From Neopusillimonas aromaticivorans (GTDB lineage: Bacteria > Pseudomonadota > Gammaproteobacteria > Burkholderiales > Burkholderiaceae_B): 64,000 nt of DNA. Numbering within the stretch: position 1 is the first letter of the stretch; every line of letters begins with the position of its first letter. Location of the stretch: contig NZ_CP128233.1 in the NCBI RefSeq assembly GCF_030344915.1, positions 3,038,001-3,102,000 on the forward strand, written 5' to 3'. The notes below the pieces were generated by a model. That model saw nothing but the letters and a program-made list of their open reading frames with translations. It was not told where the DNA came from and searched no databases. Shown here piece by piece: positions 18,801-28,709 of the stretch. A program made the position numbers and the translations under genes.

Positions 18801-19130
18801 TGTTGTAAGCGAAACCCGGCCAGTGGACTTGCAAACGAAAACATCATATAATCAAAGGCTTTTCGTAAAACCGGTTAGGGAAAGTTGCACCATTATCAGG
18901 TTTGAGGTTTGGCAGTAATGCCATTAATCGGGTTTGGCAGTAGTGCCAAACTGCCAAACGGGTTTGCAGAAAAGAATTCGCCTTTGGCGAAAAAACGCCC
19001 TTGGCTGGCCACTCTTTAGCCTGCCGGGGTTTGTGTGTCGCGCTTTGCAGGTTGGCAAGCGTTGCGGGCCGTACAACAGGTGTGCGGTGTACAGCAACCA
19101 CCTGAAGGCGCAAATAACAGAGCTATCACC
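18801..19130 (+). promoter_or_regulatory. Leader region of rpmI with competing stem-loops
   Basis: No gene lies in these 330 bases. GTTTGGCAGT (18932-18941) and ACTGCCAAAC (18950-18959) form a perfect 10-bp stem with an 8-nt loop. The same 10 bases occur at 18907-18916 and could pair with the same 3' arm instead, so two stems exclude each other. In E. coli the rpmI-rplT mRNA leader is bound by L20 to shut off translation; a comparable control element is plausible here. A further dyad TTCGCC/GGCGAA lies at 18976-18990. Confidence 0.55.
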
Positions 19131-19328
19131 ATGCCTAAAATGAAAACCAAACGGGGCGCCGCCAAGCGCTTCCAGGTCCGCGGCAGCGGGTCGATCAAAC
19201 GGGGTCAAGCGTTCAAGCGCCACATCCTTACCAAGAAAACCACCAAGAACAAGCGTCAGTTGCGCGGTTCTGCTGCGGTTCACAAGTCAGATGTTGCGTC
19301 CGTACGCAGCATGATGCCTTACGCTTGA
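19131..19328 (+). CDS. rpmI: Ribosomal protein L35
   Basis: 65 residues beginning MPKMKTKRGAAKRFQVRGSG and continuing with HILTKKTTKNKRQLRG, diagnostic of bL35. Highly basic, as expected for a 50S protein. Located 17 nt before rplT. The ribosome site is weak, in line with control by the leader upstream. Confidence 0.98.
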   Translation: MPKMKTKRGAAKRFQVRGSGSIKRGQAFKRHILTKKTTKNKRQLRGSAAVHKSDVASVRSMMPYA

Positions 19329-19345
19329 TTTAACGGAGATCGACT

Positions 19346-19705
19346 ATGCCACGCGTAAAACGCGGCGTTACCGCCCGCGCTCGTCACAAAAAAGTTATCA
19401 AAGCAGCCAAAGGTTATCGCGGTCGCCGCGGTAATGTATTCCGGGTTGCCAAACAAGCGGTCATGCGCGCAGGCCAATACGCCTACCGCGACCGTCGCAA
19501 CAAGAAGCGCACTTTCCGCGCCCTCTGGATCACGCGTATCAATGCCGCGTGCCGCGAGTTGGGCGTAACGTACAGCGTCTTCATCGCCGGTACCAAGAAA
19601 GCCGCTATCGAGCTCGATCGCAAAGTGCTGGCCGACATGGCTGTTCACGACAAGGCAGGTTTTGCTGCAGTCGTTGCTCAGGCTAAGGCTGCATTGGCTT
19701 CCTGA
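19346..19705 (+). CDS. rplT: Ribosomal protein L20
   Basis: 119 residues, MPRVKRGVTARARHKKVIK with GYRGRRGNVFRVAKQAVMRA and WITRINAACRELGVTYS. It is needed early in 50S assembly and in other bacteria represses rpmI-rplT. GGAG precedes the start. Intact, with a basic N-terminal tail. Confidence 0.98.
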   Translation: MPRVKRGVTARARHKKVIKAAKGYRGRRGNVFRVAKQAVMRAGQYAYRDRRNKKRTFRALWITRINAACRELGVTYSVFIAGTKKAAIELDRKVLADMAVHDKAGFAAVVAQAKAALAS

Positions 19706-19730
19706 TCGGTTTGCCGACAGTGTAGTGACA

Positions 19731-19765
19731 AAAACGGGGCTCGTTCTGGGCTCCGTTTGTATTTG
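19731..19765 (+). terminator. Terminator-like hairpin between rplT and pheS
   Basis: ACGGGGCTC (19734-19742) pairs with GGGCTCCGT (19748-19756) with two G-T pairs, followed by TTGTATTT. It stands 15-20 nt before pheS, so it is either a partial terminator or an attenuator for pheST. Confidence 0.5.
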
Positions 19766-19779
19766 GAAAAGCGATATTC

Positions 19780-20802
19780 ATGACTTCCCCGGTTGATGAC
19801 CTGATCGTTCAGGCCCAAGAAGCATTCGCGCAGTCTGCTGACGTGACCGCGCTTGAAAACGCCAAAGCCCGTTTCCTGGGCAAACAAGGCGCACTGACCG
19901 CCATGATGAAAAATCTGGCCCAGCTTGACCCCGAACAAAAGCGTAGCGAAGGGGCACGTATCAATGTGCTCAAGCAGCAGGTCGAGGCGCTGCTGACAGA
20001 ACGCCGGGCCCAATTGGCTCAGGCCGAACTGGACAAGCGGCTGGCGGCTGAAACGATCGATGTCTCATTGCCCGGTCGCGGGCCGGGCATGGGTGGTATT
20101 CACCCGGTCATCCAGACCTGGCAGCGGGTTGAATCCATTTTCCGTTCGATTGGTTTTGAAGTGGCTGATGGCCCTGAAATCGAAAACGATTGGACCAACT
20201 TTACTGCCCTGAACAACCCGGAAAATCACCCGGCGCGTTCCATGCAAGATACGTTTTATGTCGACATGAACGATGAGCAAGGCTTGCCGTTTTTGTTGCG
20301 TACACACACCAGTCCCATGCAGGTGCGTTATGCCCGCATGAACAAACCACCCATCAAGGTCATTGCGCCCGGCCGTACCTATCGGGTTGACAGCGATGCC
20401 ACACACTCACCCATGTTCCATCAGGTCGAAGGCCTCTGGATTGCCGACAACATTTCGTTCGCCGATCTGAAGGGTGTGTACACCAATTTCCTGCGGGCGT
20501 TTTTTGAAACCGACGACTTGTGCGTGCGGTTCCGCCCCTCGTTCTTTCCGTTTACCGAGCCTTCTGCCGAGATTGACATGATGTTCACGTCCGGCCCCAA
20601 TCAGGGGCGCTGGCTCGAAATTTCCGGTTCCGGCCAGGTCCACCCCGAGGTTATCCGTAATTTCGGCCTTGACCCCGAGCAGTACATTGGCTTTGCGTTC
20701 GGCTCCGGCCTTGAACGCCTGACCATGCTGCGCTACGGGGTCAATGACCTGCGCCAGTTCTACGAAGGTGACCTGCGCTTCCTGCGTCAGTTCAATCGTT
20801 AA
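19780..20802 (+). CDS. pheS: Phenylalanyl-tRNA synthetase, alpha subunit
   Basis: Catalytic subunit of the class II heterotetramer. N-terminal coiled coil (MTSPVDDLIVQAQEAFAQS), then motif 1 (PVIQTWQRVESIFRSIGFE), motif 2 region (LRTHTSPMQVRYARM, GRTYRVDSDATHSPMFHQVE) and motif 3 (IGFAFGSGLERLTMLRYGV). 340 residues, normal and intact. Followed 26 nt later by pheT. Confidence 0.98.
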   Translation: MTSPVDDLIVQAQEAFAQSADVTALENAKARFLGKQGALTAMMKNLAQLDPEQKRSEGARINVLKQQVEALLTERRAQLAQAELDKRLAAETIDVSLPGRGPGMGGIHPVIQTWQRVESIFRSIGFEVADGPEIENDWTNFTALNNPENHPARSMQDTFYVDMNDEQGLPFLLRTHTSPMQVRYARMNKPPIKVIAPGRTYRVDSDATHSPMFHQVEGLWIADNISFADLKGVYTNFLRAFFETDDLCVRFRPSFFPFTEPSAEIDMMFTSGPNQGRWLEISGSGQVHPEVIRNFGLDPEQYIGFAFGSGLERLTMLRYGVNDLRQFYEGDLRFLRQFNR

Positions 20803-20828
20803 CCTGAATACGGATTTCATTCTCAATC

Positions 20829-23236
20829 ATGCAATTTTCCGAATCCTGGCTGCGCTCATTCACCAACCCCGACCTGAGCACCGAAGCGCTGTCGCATCAA
20901 CTGACCATGGCGGGCCTTGAGGTTGAAGAAACCCAGCCCGTGGCGCCGCCGTTCAGCGGCATTGTCGTGGGTCACATTACCGAAATTGCGCCACACCCCA
21001 ACGCGGACAAACTGCGGGTCTGTCAGGTGGATGACGGCTCCGGCACGCTGCTGCAGATCGTGTGTGGCGCACCCAACGCGGCGGCGGGCCTCAAGGTGCC
21101 GTTTGCCCGTCTGGGCGCCGAATTGCCTGGCGGCATGAAAATCGGCAAGGTCAAGATGCGCGGTGTTGAATCGTTTGGCATGCTGTGCTCGGCTCGCGAA
21201 CTGGGCTTGTCAGAAGACCATGCCGGTTTGCTGGAACTGGACGACCGTGCGCAACCAGGTCAATCGATTCGTGAAATGCTCGATCTGGACGACACCTTGT
21301 TCACCCTGAAACTGACGCCTAACCGTGCCGATTGCCTGTCAATTCTGGGCGTTGCTCGTGAAGTGGCGGCGCTTACAGGCGCACCGCTGGTGCGCCGCCC
21401 GTATCAGCCGGTGCCCGTCACGCTGGAAGACCGCCTGCCGGTGACGGTTCAGGCCCCTGATTTATGCGGTCGTTTTGCCGGACGTATTATTCGTGGTGTG
21501 AATGCGCGTGCACAAACGCCGGCCTGGATGAAATCCCGGCTTGAGCGGGCAGGGCAACGCGCCATCTCGGCCCTGGTCGATATTTCCAACTATGTCATGC
21601 TCGAACTGGGCCGTCCGACCCATGTGTTTGATTTGAACACCATCAGCCAGGGGTTGACGGTGCGTTGGGCCAATGCGGGCGAATCACTCAAGCTGCTGAA
21701 CGAACAAACCGTCGCGTTGCAGCCTGACGTCGGCGTGATTGCCAGCGGCGACCAGCTGGAAAGCCTGGCCGGTATCATGGGCGGCGATGCCAGTGCCGTT
21801 ACCCTGGATACCACCGATATTTACCTCGAAGGCGCGTTCTGGTGGCCCGAGGCCATCATGGGCCGTGCCCGCCGCTTCAAGTTCAGCTCGGAAGCCAGCC
21901 ACCGGTTTGAACGGGGTGTCGATTTCGCGAACATTCCTGAAGACCTCGAAATCATGACGCGCCTGATCGTGGACATTTGTGGTGGGCAGGTGGGTCCGCT
22001 CGATGACCAGATTATCCGTTTGCCGCAGCGCGATCCTGTCGAAATGCGTCTTGACCGTTGCCGCCGCATTCTGGGCGTACCCCTTGATCAGGCTCAGGTC
22101 GAAGACATTTTCACGCGCCTGGGGTTGCCGTTTGAGGTGAACGCCGGGGTATTCCGTGTCACACCACCCTCGTTCCGCTTCGATATTGCCATTGAAGAAG
22201 ACCTGGTTGAAGAAGTGGCCCGCGTTTACGGCTTCGAACAGATCCCTGATCAGGCTCCGGTTGCGCCTGCCGTCATGGCGGTACAGCCTGAAACCCTGCA
22301 GGGGCCACACCTGTTGCGCCAGCGCCTGGCACTGCGTGATTATCAGGAAGTCATCAACTTTTCGTTTGTTGAAGAGGCCTGGGAGCAAAATTACGCCGGT
22401 AATGCCGACCCGATTCGCTTGTTGAACCCGATTGCCAGCCAGCTGGCGGTCATGCGTTCCAGTCTGATCGGTGGTCTGCTGGCCAATATCCGTCACAATG
22501 CCAACCGCAAACAGTCACGTGTGCGGGTATTTGAACTGGGTCGTGTGTTTGCCCGCGACAGCCGTGTCGCTGACGGTGATCTGACCGTCAAGGGCGTCAG
22601 CCAGCCACAGCGTATTGCTGCTGCGGCGTGGGGGCCGGCCTTGCCCGAGCAGTGGGGCGCACCGACTCGTCCGGTTGATTTCTACGACGTGAAAAGTGAT
22701 CTTGAGGCCCTTTGGGGGCACGTGCGGCTGACCTGGTCTGCAAATCCGCATCCCACCCGGCCCTGCATCCTGGGCGTTCTGCACAGCTTTTGCTGGACGG
22801 GCAGCCCATAGGCTGGATCGGTGAAGTGCATCCGCGTTGGGCACAACAGCTGGATATGGCACATGCCCCCGTAGTTTTCGAGGTGGATGTTGATGCGATT
22901 TCCACAATCGCCTTGCCCGCGCCTGCTGAACTGTCGCGTCAGCCCATCGTGATTCGTGACCTGGCGGTCTGGGTGGATGCCAGTGTGGCGTGGCAAGATC
23001 TGATGGCGACCCTGCAGGCGACTATTGCGGCCGACGACAGTCTGGCCATCGTGAAAGACATTCGTTTGTTTGACGTCTGGCGCGACAAGGCCCAGGCCGA
23101 TGCGCAGACCAGCCTGGCCTTGCGGTTCTGGCTGCAAGATGCTGCAGTCACACTGGATGACGCGCAGGTAGAACAGTGCATGGCCCGGTTGCTGGATGCC
23201 CTGGTCACCACCCATGGCGTTCGTCAGCGCGCCTGA
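20829..23236 (+). CDS. pheT: Phenylalanyl-tRNA synthetase, beta subunit (one frameshift)
   Basis: Editing and tRNA-binding subunit. Order of parts: N-terminal OB-type tRNA-binding domain (GHITEIAPHPNADKLRVCQV), B3/B4 editing region (TPNRADCLSILGVAREVAAL), B5, the catalytic-like core, and the C-terminal anticodon-binding FDX domain (REPIVIRDLAVWVD-like; VKDIRLFDVWRD). The frame changes in a run of five G at 22714-22718; adding a base connects the two halves into about 800 residues, the expected size. Essential gene, so the shift is probably a sequence error. Confidence 0.96.
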
Positions 23237-23248
23237 CCGGAGATTTGG

Positions 23249-23583
23249 ATGAATCAAGAAACACGCACCCTGACCAAGGCCGAGCTGGCTGAATTGCTGT
23301 TTGACCGGGTTGGTCTGAACAAACGTGAAGCCAAAGATCTGGTGGATACCTTTTTGAAGAGATTCGGGACGCGCTGGCCAACGGCGTGGAAGTGAAACTG
23401 TCGGGTTTTGGCAATTTCCAGGTGCGCGACAAGCCGCCACGTCCGGGCCGCAACCCCAAAACGGGTGAAGTCATTCCCATCGAAGCGCGTCGTGTCGTTA
23501 CGTTTCATGCCAGTCAGAAGCTGAAAAGCGCTGTTGAGCAGGCAGGGACCGGGCCGGTTACCCCTGCCGCCGACAAGGTTTGA
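23249..23583 (+). CDS. ihfA: Integration host factor, alpha subunit (one frameshift)
   Basis: DNA-bending HU-family protein. It starts MNQETRTLTKAELAELLFD with GLNKREAKDLVDTFF; after a lost T in the run at 23351-23355 the frame continues EEIRDALANGVEVKLSGFGN, the intercalating-proline arm region RPGRNPKTGEVIPIEARRVV and TFHASQKLKSAV. Joined length about 111 residues. GGAG precedes the start. The pheT-ihfA-merR order is typical for beta-proteobacteria. Confidence 0.96.
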
Positions 23584-23655
23584 GTTCTGTCCCGTGTTTG
23601 TTATGATCGACAGCCTTAACCGATTTTAACCTATAGACAGGCCGTTATTCCGCCC

Positions 23656-24051
23656 ATGAGTACTCCAGAAACCTCTGTTGCCTTGCCGCCGATTCCCGCC
23701 AAACGTTATTTCACGATTGGCGAGGTCAGCGATTTGTGCGGCGTCAAACCACATGTTCTGCGTTATTGGGAACAAGAGTTTACGCAGCTCAAGCCGGTCA
23801 AGCGTCGCGGTAATCGCCGATATTACCAGCACCACGAGGTGTTGTTGATTCGTCGTATTCGCGATTTGCTGTACGAGCAGGGTTTCACGATCAGCGGGGC
23901 ACGCAACCGTCTGGGCGATGTGCGCGAGGTCGATCACGACCAGGAAGCCGCCGTACGTTTGTCGGGCACCGAGTTCCAGGCGCTGCGCACCGAACTTGCC
24001 GCCATCCGTGACAGCTTGTCAGAGGCTCTTGGCGCCCCTGCGCTGGGCTGA
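23656..24051 (+). CDS. MerR-family transcriptional regulator
   Basis: 131 residues with an N-terminal winged helix: RYFTIGEVSDLCGVKPHVLR, then YWEQEFTQLKPVKRRGNRRY and a helical dimerisation region. There is no cysteine cluster for metal binding, so its effector is unknown. This MerR copy is commonly found just after ihfA. Its stop overlaps the start of the next gene (TGATG). Confidence 0.9.
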   Translation: MSTPETSVALPPIPAKRYFTIGEVSDLCGVKPHVLRYWEQEFTQLKPVKRRGNRRYYQHHEVLLIRRIRDLLYEQGFTISGARNRLGDVREVDHDQEAAVRLSGTEFQALRTELAAIRDSLSEALGAPALG

Positions 24052-24964
24052 TGCGGGCCCAAGCACTGCAGGCCCTGTGCCTGACAGACCCTGCCCAAAA
24101 AATCGTAGCGGTCAATGCACTGCACGCCGCTTTTGCGCCTAGTGGCTGCCTTGATCGTGCTTCCGGGCAGGGTGGCCGTCTTGCTGCTGCCCAGGGTCGT
24201 CAGTGTGCGGCCGGGCCAGGCACCCTTCAGGTCAACCGTATGGCATTGACAGCGCAGCGGTGCTGATACCTCCGGCCACTGTGCCCGGGCGTCCTGCCAG
24301 GCCCGAATTGGTGCCTCCGTTCAATGTCAAGCAACGTTCGCCCCGGTCCCCGCAGGGGCTGGCCGCGCTGATCCACGCCCTGGCTCATATTGAATTCAAT
24401 GCCATCAATCTGGCGCTGGACATCATCTGGCGTTTTCCTGGCATGCCCGAGGCGTTTTACACCGACTGGTTACGGGTCGCACACGAAGAAGCCCTGCATT
24501 TTGATTTACTGAGTCGCCATTTGCAATCAATGGGCTATCAGTATGGTGATTTTCCCGCCCATGACGGGCTTTGGGAAATGGCCGAGCGTACGGCCAACGA
24601 TCTGATGGCACGTCTGGCACTGGTGCCGCGCACGCTTGAGGCGCGTGGGCTGGATGCGTCGCCGCCGGTACGCGCCAAGCTGCAGTCGGCAGGCGACACC
24701 GTGGGTGCAGGCATTATCGACATTATTCTGCGTGACGAGATTACCCACGTGGCCATTGGCAATGACTGGTACCGCTATGTATGCGAGCAGCAGGGTCTTG
24801 ACCCGCTGACGCAGTACGCGGTACTGGCTGCGCAGTATCGGGCGCCGCGCCTGAAAGGCCCCTTCAACCTTGAGGCGCGGCGAGCTGCCGGGTTTACCGA
24901 GGCTGAGCTTGATGCGCTGCAGTCGGAGCCGGTTTCAACGACGGTGCCTCAGGGTCTGGCATAA
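24051..24964 (+). CDS. DUF455 ferritin-like protein (frameshifted near the N-terminus)
   Basis: Ferritin-like di-iron-type four-helix protein of DUF455. The body shows IHALAHIEFNAINLALDIIW, AHEEALHFDLLSRHLQSMG, and LRDEITHVAIGNDWYRYVC, each carrying Glu/His residues spaced as in metal sites. The first 55 residues (MRAQALQALCLTDPAQKIVA) lie in another frame; the join is between about 24200 and 24240, before PGRPARPELVPP. Restored length about 303. Function is not established. The start overlaps the merR stop. Its last 71 bases overlap the convergent anti-sigma gene. Confidence 0.8.
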
Positions 24965-26082
24965 CCGTTTTTACACCTTGGCCGATGAACAGCACAACAC
25001 CTTCCGGCGCACGGGCGGTGTCAATGCCCTGTTTTTCGAGGGTGATTTCAAACAGCGTGTTTTCATCAAGCGCCACCCCATCGGGCAAGGCCAACGTGTT
25101 GACTGCGGTGTCATCCAGCCAACCCAAAAAGTGCGTGTCGGGTGAGTTTGTGGCACGTGTCCATAGCGCCAGGCCTTGATCGGCGGTTTTGTTGCTTTGC
25201 AGGCGCGGCTCGGCACGCAAGTGGCCCGGACCGGCTTGCGTGATGACCCACCCCGGGGTTGAGCTGCTGTTGGGTGGCTGCAAAATGGCAATTGACAACA
25301 GTTCGGGTGGCTTGGGTGTCGCCTGTTGTACGCTGGTTTGCGGCGGGTTGGACGTGAGGCCGTGGCGCAAGGCCGTGTAAGCCAGCACCGCGATGCCGGC
25401 CAGAACCCCCAAGGCGAGCCAACCGATGGGTCGGGCGTACCAGGCCGGTTGTTGCGCTTGCGGGCGATGCCCAATGTCTGGCCCGTGGGCTGTCGATACG
25501 GCGTGGCTGTCAGGCTGGGCCTGAGGTTGATCGGGTAAGGAAGACGGGCTGTCATGGCCGGGGCGGGCACTGCCCGTGGTGGCGATGCTGTGCGTATCCG
25601 GGCCGCTGAAGGCTGGCTCGGCACGCCGGGATGATGCCACCTGCGGCTGCCTGGTTCGGGCGGCTGGATCAATGCTCTGCGAGGTGCCGGTGCTTGGCGG
25701 TGTCGGGCTGCGAGACGGTGCTGACGTCGTGTTTCGTGAAGCCCCCGACGTTATGTTTTGCGACGGCGTCGATGCCGGGTTGTGTGACTGAGGGGGGCTT
25801 CCGGGCGCCACAGTGGCTGAACTTCCGGATCAAGGCGTGGCAGGCCCAGTGTGCGCTGAACCCGCGCCAGGATCAGTGGGTCTGGTGTGGCAGGCGGCAG
25901 GCGGTCGGCCATGGCCAGCAGCACGGTTTCCCAGTGCAAGGCCAGATGTACGGCTTCGTCGTTGCTGTTGATCAGCTCACGAACCTGAACTTCTTCCTGG
26001 CCATACAGCGTGCCCAGCGTGTATTCGGCAATGCTCAGGCGGGTGTCGGGCGGAAGGGGGCTGAGGGTGTGCGGTTTGTCAT
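24894..26082 (-). CDS. Anti-sigma factor, RskA family (frameshifted)
   Basis: Membrane-bound anti-sigma factor for the ECF sigma gene upstream. The cytoplasmic N-terminus (LSIAEYTLGTLYGQEEVQVR, WETVLLAMADRLPP) matches the sigma-binding zinc-less domain of RskA proteins; then comes a long Pro/Ser-rich linker, one transmembrane helix (WLALGVLAGIAVLAYTALRH), and a periplasmic RskA domain (FLGWLDDTAVNTLALPDGV, LFEITLEKQGIDTARAPEGV). There are shifts soon after the start (near 26060) and near 25810. The ATG at 26082 overlaps the sigma stop (ATGA). The overlap with DUF455 at the 3' end may mean that the true stop is earlier. Confidence 0.75.
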
Positions 26083-26606
26083 GTGATTCCCCGTGTTTCA
26101 AGACGATGCAAAGCGCGTCGCAAGTGGCCGCGCACCTCATCCTCGGGAATTTGCATGAGTGTTGAAATTTGCGGGGCGGTCAGCCCTTTGTAGTACGCCA
26201 GCCCGATGGCATCAATGGCCGTTGGGTCAGCCTGGGCCAGGCCATCATCAAGATCGTCGTGAAGCATGCGGGCGTTGTCTTGCAGCCATGTGCGCAGCAG
26301 GCTGCTGCGTGTTGCATCGGGGTTGCCGGGCGGTTGACGAAGTTCGCGCATCAGGCGGTAGCGCAAGATGCTGTAGATCCAGGCGCGGGCGCTGCCCGAG
26401 GCCGGGTCGAAGTGGTCGGCATGTTTCCAGACCATGACAAACACATCGTGCAACGCTTGTTGCGCCTTGGCCGGGTCTTCAAGCATTTGTTGTGCCAGGG
26501 CCAGCATGACGGCCGATTCGTGGTTGAACAACACGGTCAGTGCGGCGGCATCACCTTGCCCGCAACGCAGCAAAATTGAGTTGTAGTTGAAGGAACTGAG
26601 GGCCAT
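26079..26606 (-). CDS. ECF RNA polymerase sigma factor
   Basis: About 175 residues with sigma region 2 (LFNHESAVMLALAQQMLED, DVFVMVWKHADHFDPASGSA, WIYSILRYRLMRELR) and region 4 (IDAIGLAYYKGLTAPQISTL, VRGHLRRALHRLE). Of the SigK/RskA-linked group because its neighbour is an RskA-type anti-sigma. Start at 26606 (MALSSFNYNSIL) chosen for GAGG upstream. Likely co-transcribed with the anti-sigma gene and autoregulated; target genes are not visible. Confidence 0.85.
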   Translation of the reverse strand: MALSSFNYNSILLRCGQGDAAALTVLFNHESAVMLALAQQMLEDPAKAQQALHDVFVMVWKHADHFDPASGSARAWIYSILRYRLMRELRQPPGNPDATRSSLLRTWLQDNARMLHDDLDDGLAQADPTAIDAIGLAYYKGLTAPQISTLMQIPEDEVRGHLRRALHRLETRGIT

Positions 26607-26779
26607 GAAACCTCGGGTTTGGAGTTGGGGTTGATTCTGGTACCCGCCAGGCACCGTGAGGGCGCCGACATTGCCCTGTATTGTAGTGCGGCATTCGAGG
26701 CGGCAGTGCCCGGGCAGCGTAAAATGCCCGTCTTTGATTGATTACGGAACCGGGGCGCGCTTGCCGCTCTGTTGGGCTT

Positions 26780-28564
26780 ATGAGATTTACTGCACGCGGC
26801 CAGGCTCCTGCCAACCGCAACGATATTCAAACCCTGAAGTCGCTGTTGCCCTACGTGTGGCAATTCAAGGGCCGGGTGTTGGTCGCCATTGCCTGTCTGG
26901 TTGCCGCCAAGGTGGCCAGCGTTATTTCACCACTGTTTTTGAAAGATGTGGTTGACCAGTTGGGTATGCCGCAAACACTGCTGGTCATGCCGGTTGCTGC
27001 CTTGCTGGGTTACGGTTTTGCACGTCTGGCGACCAGCGTATTTGGCGAGTTGCGTGACGCCCTGTTCGCCCGCGTGACGCAGGGGTCAATCCGGACCATT
27101 GCCACACGGTTGTATCGCCATTTGTTCACCCTGTCGATGCGGTTTCATTTGCAGCGACAGACCGGTGGCCTGAGCCGCGATATCGAGCGGGGTACCAAGG
27201 GTATTGGATTCTTGCTCAATTTCACGGTTTTCAATATCCTGCCTACCTTGCTGGAAATCGTCATGGTGGCCACGATACTGTTCTGGCGTTATGACTTCTG
27301 GTTTGCGGTGGTGACGTTGGGCACAATTGCCGCTTACATCATGTTCACCCTGGTGGTGACCGAAAAGCGGATGGTGTACCGGCGCAGCATGAACGATCTG
27401 GACAGCAAGGCGAACAGTAAAGCGATTGATGCCCTGCTGAATTATGAAACGGTCAAGTATTTTGGCAATGAAGGCTACGAGCTGAATCGCTACGACGGCA
27501 ATCTGGCCAAGTGGGTGGAATCGGCGGTCAAAAACCAGGTGTCCCTGAATTTTCTGAACATGGGGCAGGGCATCATCATTACGTTGGGTATCACTGCGCT
27601 GATCTGGATGTCAGCCCAAGGGGTGGTCAACCAGACCATGACGGTAGGTGATGTGGTTCTGGTGTCGGCGTACCTGACCCAGTTGTATTCGCCACTGAAT
27701 TTCCTGGGCTTTGTGTATCGGGAAATCAAGCATGCGCTGGCCGACATGGAGCGCATGTTCGGGTTGCTGGACAAGGCCCAGGAAGTGGCCGATGCGCCCG
27801 GCGCTGCAACACTTGATACACGGCAGGCCGAGATCCGTTTCAACCAGGTCAGTTTTGGCTACGAGGACAACCGCCAGATACTGTTTGATGTGTCGTTCGC
27901 CATTCCGGCGGGTAAAACACTGGCTGTGGTGGGGGCCTCGGGGGCTGGAAAATCAACCCTGTCGCGCTTGCTGTTCCGTTTTTATGATGTCTCGGACGGT
28001 TCGATTACCGTGAACGGCACGGATATCCGGCAACTGACACAAGACAGCTTGCGTCGCCATATTGGTATCGTGCCGCAGGATACGGTGCTGTTCAACGACA
28101 CCATTGGCTACAACATTGCATACGGTAATCCGGGTGCATCGCAAGCGCAGATTGAACAGGCGGCCCGGGCGGCCAGCATCCATGACTTCGTGATGCGTTT
28201 GCCGGAAGGCTACAACACCCAGGTGGGCGAGCGGGGGTTGAAGCTGTCGGGCGGTGAGAAACAGCGCGTGGCCATTGCACGTACCCTGCTCAAAAACCCA
28301 CCCATTCTTATTCTGGATGAAGCGACCAGTGCACTGGATACGCCTACCGAACGGGCGATTCAGGAAGAGCTGAACATCATTTCGCGAGATCGCACCACGC
28401 TGATCATTGCTCATCGGTTGTCCACCGTGGCGGACGCCGACCAGATTCTGGTGATGGATCAGGGACGGGTTATCGAGCAGGGGACGCACCGCGAATTGCT
28501 GGCTGTCGATGGCCGCTATGCCCATATGTGGGCGTTGCAGCAGGCCGGTGAAGACGAGGGTTGA
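26780..28564 (+). CDS. ATM1/HMT1-type ABC exporter
   Basis: Half-transporter of 594 residues: six-helix membrane domain, then the ATPase with Walker A VVGASGAGKSTLSRLLFRF, Q-loop IGIVPQDTVLFNDT, signature KLSGGEKQRVAIARTLLKN, Walker B ILILDEATSALDTPTE, and H-loop IIAHRLSTVADAD. The sequence LLNYETVKYFGNEGYELNRY is typical of mitochondrial Atm1 and its bacterial relatives, which export glutathione-bound metals or sulfur compounds. Start at 26780 (MRFTARGQAPANRNDIQTL). Intact. Confidence 0.92.
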   Translation: MRFTARGQAPANRNDIQTLKSLLPYVWQFKGRVLVAIACLVAAKVASVISPLFLKDVVDQLGMPQTLLVMPVAALLGYGFARLATSVFGELRDALFARVTQGSIRTIATRLYRHLFTLSMRFHLQRQTGGLSRDIERGTKGIGFLLNFTVFNILPTLLEIVMVATILFWRYDFWFAVVTLGTIAAYIMFTLVVTEKRMVYRRSMNDLDSKANSKAIDALLNYETVKYFGNEGYELNRYDGNLAKWVESAVKNQVSLNFLNMGQGIIITLGITALIWMSAQGVVNQTMTVGDVVLVSAYLTQLYSPLNFLGFVYREIKHALADMERMFGLLDKAQEVADAPGAATLDTRQAEIRFNQVSFGYEDNRQILFDVSFAIPAGKTLAVVGASGAGKSTLSRLLFRFYDVSDGSITVNGTDIRQLTQDSLRRHIGIVPQDTVLFNDTIGYNIAYGNPGASQAQIEQAARAASIHDFVMRLPEGYNTQVGERGLKLSGGEKQRVAIARTLLKNPPILILDEATSALDTPTERAIQEELNIISRDRTTLIIAHRLSTVADADQILVMDQGRVIEQGTHRELLAVDGRYAHMWALQQAGEDEG

Positions 28565-28571
28565 GACAAGA

Positions 28572-28709
28572 GGTAATTCCGGGCGTCGTCAGGGTGTCCG
28601 GGGCCGGGAAGTCGCGACTGTGCAGGTAAATGTCAGGCCCCAGTTCGGCCAGCAGTTGAATCAGGCCCAGCGGCAACAGGGCATGGGGCTCGATGATGGT
28701 GATGTTTGC
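28572..28709 (-). pseudogene. Possible N-terminal remnant of a response regulator
   Basis: MANITIIEPHALLPLGLIQL followed by LAELGPDIYLHSRDF resembles the first 45 residues of a receiver domain (usual form: ILIIDDHPLLRLGLRQLL). The usual acidic pair is replaced by E-P-H, and the sequence dissolves after about 45 residues where it reaches the end of the ABC gene. GGAAACGGCAA precedes the ATG. Tentative. Confidence 0.35.
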
